Positions 47,001 to 59,000 of a stretch of 64,000 nucleotides of DNA are shown here, in pieces. The position numbers and the translations under genes were made by a program. Every line of letters starts with the position of its first letter. Positions within the stretch are counted from its first letter, which is position 1. The notes under the pieces were generated by a model that worked only from the letters and a program-made list of their open reading frames with translations, was not told the origin of the DNA and searched no databases. The stretch is from NCBI GenBank assembly GCA_031763025.1, contig JASSKH010000045.1, forward strand, positions 1,261,001 to 1,325,000, given 5' to 3'. The DNA is from Macrocystis pyrifera (taxonomy: Eukaryota > Sar > Phaeophyceae > Laminariales > Laminariaceae).

Positions 47001-50000
47001 TTAACCCCTTTCGTACCGCAGTCCTGATTTGGGGACAAACCAGTCTATTTCCAAGTGATTTGTCGCCAAAACGGGACCGCGGTACTAAAAGGGTTAAGGA
47101 GCCCCGTCATTCAGAAAACATTTTATTAGCGGAAATGTGCTATTAATAACACCTCTATCGTAGAACGCGTCAACATTGTCAAGCACAAATGGTGATGGGG
47201 GGACGGAATGGCCGTGGTTGCATTCAACTGTGTCAATAGTTCGTCTGGCAGAGTGCTGCTGTTCGCGTTGGCCAATCAGAGCGAGGGCCCCTCTGAACCT
47301 TTTCCTTGGCGCACCTCAAAAGCGGCCCGAGTACCCGAAGGTGCTCCTCTGTTTCTTGTTCGGCTGCTTCCCTTAATTTTATTGTAACGACTATTTTTGT
47401 CGTCCAATACTTTTGACTTCCGACTCCCGACCCCCCGTAGAACATTCAGAAACAAGACGTACGAACGTGCTTTGTTTGTTTATGACATGTCTGTTGATTC
47501 TCCAGATCATCTCCTTTTTATCAAGTTTACTACTCACTGCTTGACTACACATTGACCAATAATCGACGTGGAAAGTGTGCGGCCCCTCGGCTTCAGTCGT
47601 TGTCTACTCTACATGTACACGCTCACGATTTGTTTCCGGATTTTCGTATCATATGCACGCATGGTGTGGTAGTACTGCTGGGGGGGGGCATAGAAATCAA
47701 GACCCATCATATACACAAACACCTACAGCAGTACCAGGTATAGATTTCGCTATTTTTACTGATCATATTTTCGTCCCGATTACTGTTACGGGGGGCCATA
47801 GTAAATAGGACCTACGCTACACATAAAACCTATATATTTACCTATATTTACCAACAATATTTGGTCCTATTTACTGTGGCCCCCCGTAGTATGTTCCCCC
47901 GCAATCATAGCTAGTGAAACCGCGGGCGAGCCACAGCATATCGATACGAAGTACCAGGCATCATAGTAATCAGCTCTTCCTTGCCGCTCCACATGCTTCT
48001 GAGAGGTAGTGCAAAGGTTTCCCTCCCAACCAGAGTATTAAAGAGTGACACTTCTTCAACAACAGAGGGGAAACGGCGTTACCAATGATACGAGCAAATA
48101 GGTTTTACCAGTCATCAGTACATTACCCTCCCTCTAGCTAGAATCCGAGGCACCGGCCCCGGCTATACGTACGTAGATTATGTATTTGACAACGGGGTGC
48201 GTTCCACCCTACTTTTCGTATAGCCGCTCCCTGACCTGACAACACGCTCGTTTAGGGGACAAAGGACTTGGAGTTAGAGTAAGTACAGTGCAGCACTATT
48301 TACTGAAGGGTTCACGTCATTAGTTTACGCTTGCCGTCCGACAAATGCGCAGCGCTTGTTCCAATCGAACCATCCACCTTAACTAGGATCTAATTACTTT
48401 AAAACATGAAATGTGCTGTCAATAGTAGCAAGCAGACCCGAATACTTGACAAAATGTATACTGATAATGCTGACTCCAAACCGACGTCAGTGTTTCTCCG
48501 GAAAGCTCAGACTGGAAGGGCCGTCACCATTATTAGTGTGTGGTTGTTATAGCGTTATAACACACGCCGTACTGGTACGTAAATACGGAATCAGACCAAC
48601 GGAACGCCAGCAACATCTCTCCCAGATCTCCTCTCCCAAAACCGGGCTGCAGCTACGTGTAGTCGGGAAGTACCAGCCCGTCATCGTATTAATTCGCACC
48701 TGGCACCAGCATGTAGTTTGGCATCAATGAGGCCTCTCTGCTGCGATCAGCCTGAGAATCTCACCCACGGATGAAAAAAAAAACAACCGAGTTGATTCGC
48801 CGGAAATCAACGCGGCACCTCGTCGCAGAGAGTGGTTACCCTGCAAAAGAAACACTACTGTATGTGTTACTTTCTAGTGACCGTATGTTATTTCCCAACC
48901 CCCCCCCCCCCGAAAATCTCAGCCTGAGGGTTGTGGCGGGGATCGTTCTGATGAGAACATGCCGTACTGGTGAAGACGGGAAAATATCCCACTAATAAGC
49001 GCCACAAACATAGCTCCTAAAATTCGCCAAAAATCAGGCTGCTATTAAAATTAGCTGCTATGATACGTGCACCCACGGCATCATCAACAACGTAAACGGT
49101 GCTATGCGAATCATCGCTCATTGTGTCGTCCATCGTCACTGTTAATAACGGTCTGGAGTTTGGGCATGGCAGGAGGTTCGTTGGTGGCACGCTGGCACCG
49201 ATGAAGCCCAGCTAGAGATCCCCGGAGGCGAGTCAATGGAAATGCAGTATCAGCCTTCTCGTATGTAAGAAAACACACTTTGAGGAACCTAGCTCAAAAC
49301 TACAAATTAACAATAAGAAAAGTGATTGGTATGTAGCCTATGCGCTCGTCGTCTGAAGGAAGCTATGAAAGAAATCTGCCCCCCGCTCTCGCTCCGCCAG
49401 AACAAGGGTGTTCGCCCAGTACGCGCGCGTCGATACCGCTTGTACGTACATCTTGACCCTTTCAACACTGCAAGCGCGTGCTTGCCTTTGAGGGGTGGCA
49501 CCTAAATCTTTCTTAGGCTTCTTCTCACTTGATTACAGCATATCAGGGTAGGTATTACCAATGGCTGGTAAGCGCCACAAACATAGCTCCTAGAGTTCGC
49601 CAAAAAATCGGGCTGTTACTGAAACAAGCTGGTATGATTACCAGCCAGGTAAGTCGCTACTACCTCATCAAAACAATATGAGATCTCGAGAAAATCCAAA
49701 AGTGCAGCCCGATGTCCAATCCAAAAGCCTGCTATACTATTGCACTATTAATAGATATATACACAGCACGAATTATATTGTGAGGCACGAGTATTGGTAA
49801 CGGTATTCCGACGATACTGGGTTAGCCCTGTAGGACTGAGTGTTAGTGTTGGTATTCCAACGATACTGGGTTAGCCCTGTAGGACTGCAGTCCTGTTTCG
49901 GGGACAAACCACTCAAATTCTAAGCAGGTTTTCCCCAAAAGTGATCTGAAGAGACTGCACTCGTAAAAGGGTTGAGGTGCCCCTTTTAAGGAGCCTATTA

Positions 50001-53000
50001 GCATTGATATTTAGTCAGAAATGTGTTGGCCAAAAAGTGGCACCTCTATCATATATTAGCACCCTTTTTTTTTTTCACCTGAAACATGTATCCTACACTA
50101 ATTTCAAGTGTTTTGTCCTCAAAACCGGAGTCCGGTCATAAACGGGTTTATAGCCTTTCTGGGGACCCAGCAATGGTAAGGAAACGCAAAAGAAGTGCGT
50201 ACGTACGGTCTTCTTGTTACCGTAGTGCGGGGCGCGCACCATGCGACAATACCGGTGGTTTCATGCTGCGCGTGTGTCGGGTGTCGGGGGACAAAACAAC
50301 CCCCCTTGAATCGGGGTCCGACATTGAAAGCATCGGCATGTGTATTCTCACTTACATAGCAGCACGTGTTTCTTCGTGTGGCAGTTGCTTAGGTATGCTG
50401 TTAATCATCATTTACTTTCGACATGTTTTCCCGACGAATGGGGTCAAGTTATTGTCGTGTTTGTTCGCACGCCGACCAGGTATGATATTGCGGCAGCATG
50501 ATGAGCTTCAACGTTGATTACTCATAAAATTTCTCCTGAAAGATTATCATGTTCGTTATGTTCGTTCCCACACCGAGCAGGTATGATATTGCAGCAGCAT
50601 GAGCTTCAACGTTGATCACCCATGAACGTTTCCCTGAACATATTATCTTTTTTACTTTATGAAATCCGAGAATGTGTGTGCAGCCTGAACTTCAACGTTG
50701 ATCACTCATAATTAGAAGCTACCAGCTACAGAATGAACAAGAAAACCCAGGGGATCCACAAAAGCCAAGATTTCAGCAGCCTATTAAAAGCTCAATTCGA
50801 TGCCTGCTTCCAGCTTACCATCAACCTACTGTACTGCTCCATGTGTTGCCCTTCACCCCACCCTCCTTCTCTAATAACACATTCTTCTACGCTCAAAACT
50901 CGACACCTAGGCCGCGTCCACCTATGTGTGGCCACGGGGCAAGAAAAAGTTTTCCAGCTGAGAAACAAATCGTAACCGTAAGAAACGTCCCCCAGCATTG
51001 GTGACCCCCTCTAGGTCAGCACGAACTATTACGGGGGACCATAGTAAATGGGACAAAATATTGTTAGTAAAAAATGCGAAATATGTAGGTTTTTGTGAGT
51101 ACCGTAAGTCCGACCCCCGTAATATTTACTTTCAAAAAATTACTTGCCTTCTTAAGGCCCTGCTCTCCAGTCTCCCCCGCCTCGTTTTCCATTGCCACTA
51201 TCCCCGCCTTCATGTTTGCACGCCTGAAGCATTGGAAAGGTCGGGGTAGCAGGTGAGTTGCCAAGGCATGCTTTGTGGCTACCTTTGACGAACGAAACGG
51301 ATACGAGTACAGACGGAATGCCAGGGACCTATTGCAGCTACCGCCGACCTGCAGAAAGGATGCACTTTAACGGCAACTTGAAACAATTTTGTCGCAAAGG
51401 GTGATGTAAGGCTGTTTCCTATGCGGTTCAGGCATTCAGCTGTGCAGTTCGCAAATCGAAACAGTCTTCCTATGGGGAAAAATCGGATTTACTGTGCGTG
51501 GAGAGATTCGAGGAAACACCGAGACCAACTGCTATTGTTTGGTCTGGCGCCGCGAAGAAACGCGCCGAGTGCGATGGACTGCGCGTAGGACCCAAGCATC
51601 CGAGCCCATGCTGACTGTCTCTGATCTGGCGGCGAAAGGAGATGCCAAGTGCGCTACGTAAATTCAACCTGCCGTGGCATTTTTTATTTCACACTGTGAC
51701 TGACTGCTGCTGCTGCTGCTGCTGCTGCTCCTCTGCTGGTGTTGTAGTCTACGAGCCAAAATCTGACGGCTTGGGCGATCAGATTCTCAAATCGAAAAAC
51801 AACCGGTCGCATTTTGCACATTCGAACAGCATAAGCAGATGCTTTCATTTTTGGGATCGAAAAATACAAATCCGAAGCTCGAAATCGCATCGAATAGGAA
51901 ACAGCCTAGTGCCGCAAAGAGATGAAGAGCGTTGATTTCGCACATAAGTAGTGTGATCGTTTTTTTCACGCAGCGATTTTTCCAGAACAGGAAACGCTAC
52001 CAATACTGAACAAGGTCTTCTCGTAAATATCTGATCGACAGCCTTCCGAAAATATAATGTTCGACTTTAGCCCTCTCTTACAGGTATGATGCCGGAATTG
52101 CATATGACAGTCTAAGAAAGCTCAAGAGACGAATTCGCGAAACAAACCTGTCAGACTGGGCTTTGAGCTGCTTTCTCAGCTGCACGATCTGGTGCCTTTC
52201 TCGAAGCTCCGCCTCTCTTCTCCGCCTCTCCTCCTCGTAACCGGCCCGTATGCGATCCGATTCTGATTGGGCTACCTGTTGAATTCCGACACACGATATT
52301 AATGCGATTGAGCGAAATTGTGGTGGAGTGCCGAAACGGCAGATACTTTGAGTCTATCGGTGCTCTGTCAACTCTAATTGGGCGACTTGCTGAAGTCCGG
52401 TAGTCGACAAGAAGCTGATTGGGCAAAGTTGTGGTGGAATGTGTGCGATCGGCGCCGTATTCGTGCTGAAAGATGGTACGGGGTGTGGGGTTCGCAGGGT
52501 ACGTACTAGAAGTGCCGGAGAATTGATAAAAAGGACTACCGGCGTGGCGCATGTGGCGACCCGATCAATGATGCTCTGGCGATCCGAAGTGATGATGTTG
52601 GGGTGATTTTCAGCTCCAGCGATCCCGGGCGATGATGTTCCGGCGATCCAAGATGGGGGTATCTCCGGCGATCCCCGTGATGCTGATGCTCCATTGATCT
52701 CAGCTGCTGATGCTCCAGTGATCCCAGGTACTGATGCTCCGGTGATCCCAGATGCTGATGCTGTTGGTAGTAGGTACAAAAGTAGATTGACTAGATTGAC
52801 TACATCTAGCATCGGCTACATCGAACCATCAGGACAACTCGCTCCAGTTTCAATTGCGCGTCGGTGCCGGTCAGCCTAGAAAGGTACTGTAGGTATAACG
52901 GCGAGGCTCTACTGCGTATCACACGGGTGATAAAATAGCACACCCCGTGGGACGAATTCCCTAGCTGAGTTTCAACAAAACTATTGGGGCGGGCACACAC

Positions 53001-56000
53001 AAAGAAAATCCCCGCTTTGGAAAGATTTTGACCAGATGTTTCTGTGCGAAAGAACAATGCATGTGTCGAGGCTCTGTCTCTGTGAAGAGAGATAGCAGAG
53101 GTGGCACCGGAGGGTCTTGGAAGATCACTTGTGAAAAAAAGAAGAAGAAAAGAGATGATTTGAAATAGGTGCTTTTTTGTGGCCATTATGGAAATAATGT
53201 TGACCTCAGAGATCAAAAGAAGAGAAGAAAGGCGGAAAGGAGAGAACAGGAAAAGGAGTGGAGAAACGGAGGAGTGATGGAGGTAGGGCTGACCTTTGCT
53301 CGATCATCCGGTACAATGTCCATGCTACGGGCAGATAAGTTATTCTAAGGACTATTGTACTGGCTGACAGGCCGTCCTATCGTAACATTCCTAGATACTT
53401 ATGGCGGTAAGCTAATGTACGTCTGTTTGTTGTACTGGCTGGCTGACAATCTGTCCTATGGCAACATTCCCAATGGTGAGCGTCCTCTAACAACATTACC
53501 AATGGTAAGCTAGCTGCCCTGCTATTCGTACGGTCAACGCCTCGACAGAGGTAAGTTGAACATGCAATGTGCACGCATTGCTCGGCGTTAGCACCTTCCC
53601 CATTGTCGAGAAGTTCAGCTTCGACAATCTTCCGAGGGGGGGTGTGATATTTTATCACCCTAGTGTGATAGTCTCATACGGCAATAGTTACGGTATTATA
53701 TATACGAGCTTTCAACATACAGTGGAGCGCTGCGCTGGCGATTAGCGTGATCTTCAGTATCCGCACGCAAAAGGCTCGAAACAGACACGCGGCTTGGCTA
53801 TTATGTAATACGTAGCGCGCAGACAGGCGTTTCTCCATTCTCAGTCATGATAACGGAATAGCATACCTCTCTGACAATGCCGGAGCCGCAGACAGGCGTT
53901 TCTCCATTCTCCGTCATGATCACGGGATAAAATGCCTCCCTGACAATGCCTGAACCACACCCTGGAAAATATCCCGCCAACTAGTAATTTCATACAGTAT
54001 TTTATAATTAACATACATAAAATCCATGCAATAGGCCCTATTTACAGTATGATAGTATGCTATTACGGGGGTCCATAGTTAACGGGACCAAATTTTGATA
54101 GTAAAAATAGGTAAATATATAGGCTTTTATGTATACCATAGATACTATTAACTATGTACCCCCGTAATAGTATGATATTGTGATGATACGATAGTGTGAT
54201 AATAGTGTAACAGTGTGAATGTGTGATATCAGTGTGTGTGATAGTTTGATATCTGTGTGATATCTGTGTGATATCTGTGTAATATGTTTGTGATGTTGTG
54301 ATATTAATAGTACGATATGGTGGCAGTGTGATGGCGTGATAGAGTGATATTAGTGTATTGATACCTCTCGGGCGTGGTTGGCGTCGCCAGAGAGCAGCAG
54401 CAACTCTTCGTAGTCTTTGATCTTCGCCTGCAGGGTGCGTTCGACAGCGCCCAGTTGGTTGTCGAAGCCCACCCGTTCCTCCTGCGCGTGTTCGTGGTCG
54501 GGTCCGGTTTCGGGTTCGGTTTCGTGTAAAAGTTCGGGTTCGGGTTCGGGTTAGGATGAGGGTAAGGGTTAGGGCTGGTGTTGGTGTTGCTGTTGCTGTT
54601 GGCATTCGTGCAGGGATAATGTTCGACATCGTGATCGCGGCAATGCCTTGGTTTCCCCCGTAAACCAACTTCACACCGAACTGACGAAATTACAACGCAA
54701 CATAATAAGGCGCGGCTAAGATAAGGGGTAACGACTGCCAGGTATATGAGGGGAACCTCCTATGAACCATGTAACACATCAACGCTAGGGGAGGCACTAC
54801 AACAGCACCCTCCGTGTTTGCGTTGAGAGAACTCCGACCTCAACCCTTCCTGTATGGAATGTGTACAAGGTACCAGGTATATCGTAGCACAACATTAACT
54901 TCGGAAACAGCCGACTCATCGGGACGTGCACACAAGCAAGCAGGAAAGCTTGCCCTCATTAGTACCATTACGGGGGCACCATTCAGTGGTGTGCTGCGCG
55001 GGTAATTCCACACTACGCCGAAACGACTGAGCTCTACATTGTGCCGCCAGCACTGTTGGCTACCTCAAGTAGGTTGCTTCGAGTATCGCGTGATTTCGAA
55101 GTTGAAACAAGCGCCTGATGCCGAAAAGTGTATAAGTCGTACGGTTTTCTTCTTTTTTTTCGTCGGCGGCGACCACGTGATTGGTCTGCAACACCAACCA
55201 TCTCAGTCGCCTAACCAACCATCGCAGCCGCACGCTCTCGGTCTGCCAAGCAAGCCCGTCTTCGCTTTTCTCTCTTGCAAGATTTATGGTAACAGTCCCT
55301 CTCCATCGTACTATTCGTATCATAGTTCGACACATGTAGGGAAACCGAGAGAGCCGCGAACCTCGGCAGCCAACAGTGTTTGGTTCTCCCTTGGGATGTT
55401 CTTCTTCTGTCTGGGAATGTTTATGAGTGATCAACGTTGGAGGTCATGCTGCCTGCGCATTGTTGGATCGCAAACACAACACGAGTCGTTGTTATTGTTG
55501 TCACTTAGGCTGTCCGACAACAAATGTGCCGTACGAGTCCGCAACCATTGTGCGGCACAAGCTGTAATCCTCTTGGGCACTCGACAGGGGGACATTGACG
55601 ATAGCAAGCGACGATTACAGCAAAAAGGCCACCCCGCGATTGAGGGGCACGATACAATGGTGGGTGCCCTCGAGTTTTACAGTGCAGCGAGAGTCGTACG
55701 GCACGGGGCACAACATGAGCCCACTCGTGCGCTGTTGCTCGGCGCTCACGCTCCTCGTAGACGGTTGATACCGCCGAATTGTTATATCCCTTTTACCATC
55801 CGACAATCGATGTGCAGCATAACTTACAACCTCCTTCACTTATGAAAAAGCTACAAAAATGACGAGAGCACCACCCAGGGAGAGCGCACAAGGCAGCCTA
55901 TTTTGCCAGTCTACGTACTGTAGTTCCTCTCGCACCACGAATGCAGCATCCCTGTCCTAGAAAGGAAATACAGGAAAACTCCGAATCTCCGCAGATTCGC

Positions 56001-59000
56001 AGGTATGCCGAGAACCCGTCACCAACCTTTAGCCGTTTCACGATTTGCTCGTACGTCTTGCGGATGCTTTGCGCCTCATTGTACTTGATCATCGCCTTAT
56101 CTAGTCGGTTCTCTAGCATCCGAATCTTCCGCGTCAGGGGAGAGTCCTCACGATTCGGCTGAGGAACAGGTAACAGGGGGAAACAAAGCGCGCCGTTTAC
56201 AGTCTTATCGTGAGCGAACGCAGAGGGGGGGAAGTTGGGGTGTATTCATGTCATGCATGGCCGTAGTCGTTTCTACTATGCCGAGACGGAACACGTCGAG
56301 TTTTCACCGACCAGGCAGGCATTGCTTGCACCAAGTGCGAATCGCGGTGAGGTTGTTCGGCGAGTAGCATGAACGGTGGGGTGTATCCTACTAAGAACTG
56401 TGTGTGCGGAGGACTTTCTTGCATATGGATGGCAGCGTCGAAAGAAGAGCGCCGTGAGGTTGTTTGGCGAGTCGCATGAAGCGTGAGCTGTATCCTACTA
56501 AGAACCGCTTGTGAGGAGGACTTTCTTGCATATAGGTGACAGCGTCGAATGAAGGGGAGGGGGGGGCGTACTCGATAGGAGAGATGTATTCGATCTCATG
56601 CACGGCCGTTGTCGTATTAACTCATTCGGGGATGGGGAGGGTTATAAGCTGGTATTTCTAGCGAAGCGAGTAAGAGCAACTTGCTCTTCTGGACAGTGGC
56701 GCTTACGGCTTGGTCTAGCTTCGACGAAATGGTAGACACTCCACACTAACTCTTCGTGGAACAATAAATGTCCGAGAATTTTCCCAGGCGGTAGGTCGGG
56801 GTTAAAGGTTAGCGTTGGCAAACGCCACTACTGTTTGCTAACAATACCCAAACCTTGCCTGCCGTGATTCCAGCTCGAGGTCTTTAACCTCGTCTTTGAG
56901 TTGCTGCAGTCCTTTTCGGCAGGCCGACGATCTGAAACACACCAGAGCACGACAGGCCAATGTTGCTGTCAGTACAACGTCACCGACTACCATCGTACAT
57001 GTAACACGCGTGGGAGCGCACCGCCTCCGAGGGGTTTCCAAGCCGATTTCCTCAACAACGGAAAGGGTGCGAGCGTCGAGCGGCGCTTCTATAGAAAGTT
57101 TTCGACGACATCTTCCCAAAGCCGTCAATTTCGTTTTGTGCGCCCTCCTTAAGGAAGGTTTGGAGGAAGTCGGCTCTGAAGTCCATCCCGGGGGTGTGTG
57201 TTGTCTTGCGCGATATACGGTATCATTATCGCTGTTTGTGGCTACCGCGCTTAGCATTGTACAACGTGTAACGTAAACTTTGATGTTGATCAGCTCACAG
57301 ACAGCAGCTGAAAGAAGGGAAGAAAAATATATTAAAAAATAGGAGGTACATTCAACGTTTATCATTTTACTGTCATGTGTCATGCCGTCACTGTTTTCCA
57401 TCCGATAACGTGGGGCATAAAAAAGGTTTGGCGTCGATCAGCTCATAAACAGCTACAGATAGGAGGAAACACCCAGGGAAACCAAGGAAAGCTATTGGAC
57501 TACAGTAGTCTACTACAGTAGCCTGCTACCACAGTAGTCTGCTACGACAGTACAGTAGTCTGCTGTTAATACTAGCTCCGTTCGGCACCTGCGTCCTACC
57601 TATTGGACTACAGTTCTACTTCGGCAGGCTATTAATCGGCACCTGCTTTTTACCTGCCGAGTACATCAACTCCACGTGTTGCCCTTTCTCTCGTATCCTC
57701 ACCGGCTTCTGTAGTCGTTGCAGTTTTTTCGGAGGCGATGGACTTCCCTCTGTGCGGTATCGAGTTCCGCCAGCTGCAAACAGGGCAAGGGCATAGTAGG
57801 CGTTACGTGAGAGGGGTGGGAGGGAAGAAAAGGTCGTGGATGGAAGAAAGTATGGACCAAGGGCCGCACACGCAGATCCGTCAATCAAAACGTCCCAAAG
57901 CTCACGTCATCCGGGGGCGGGGCCGGGGGTGTACTCATGTTATGCATGGTTGTAGTCGTATGACGATAGACCCTTGCATCGCTACAATGTCGGGACGGAG
58001 AATGTCGCTTTTTCACCGACCAGACAGATATTTGCTTGCACCAAACGCAAGGGGGGGGGGGGGGGGGGCGCGTACTCACTTGTTGCTTGCCCTAGTCGTT
58101 TAAACATTGACCACGCATCCCGAGACGGAGTCGGGGGGGGGAGGGGGGTCCCGATGCAGACCGTTGGGGGGGGGGGGGGGGGGGGGTGCTGAAACGATTA
58201 CTGGGTGATCGACCGATCTTTATCCCCAGTAGCCAGCAGGTAATACCTTCGCAAGAACAGCGTAACGGTCTCTTGGGAGTATACAGTTTTTTGGGCACTG
58301 CACGTTCCAGCTGAATGCAGGCAAACATGGAAGATACTGTTAACAGAGACAGGCGGGGGGCGAGGGGTACTCATGCCACACATGGTCGTAGTCGTATGAC
58401 CGACCATAGGCCTTCGCATCCCTACAATGCCAAGACAGAGCACGTCGAGTGTTCACCGACCAGGCATAGAGGGGGGAGATAATATTTATGACACCCTGGC
58501 AGGCGTTACGGATGTAGTACGGATGCAGGGGAGCATAGCCATTCACGGAAAATACCTGGTAAGCAAATACGCACATATCGCCCTGGGCGGAAATACAAGG
58601 ACCGTTTATTCATTAACATGACGTCCAATCGATCCTTATATTGACAGACACCCAGAGTGGTACCGTTATAAGGCGAAACACCCCCTGGGGCGAATATTCT
58701 AGGCGATTTTCTCGAAAATAAGGGAGGGGGGGCGCACGCGACGGAAATGGTGGCTTTAGAAATCTCCCGTCAAGATGTTACCATAAACAACATCGCTACG
58801 CCTATTCAGTGCGCTCTCCCCATTGTCGAGGAAATCAGCGTCGGGAATTAATCCGAGGGGGTGTGTTATCTTATCACCCTAGTGTGATACTGTAGTGATG
58901 GAGGCGTTATCGATGCAGTGCGCTTGTCGGAGACGGAAGGGGCTAATGTGCCTGCACGATAGCTTCCATTGATAGACCTATATAGCCTATGCTCACGCGC

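Noticed and set aside
54510..54580. Chromosome end (telomere)
   Set aside because: Short, mixed hexamers inside an ODAD3 intron with coding exons on both sides.
55039..55845. Plus-strand open frame of 268 codons
   Set aside because: Low-complexity and F/S/H-rich parts, no motif, and it lies in an ODAD3 intron on the other strand. Could be chance, so not annotated as a gene.
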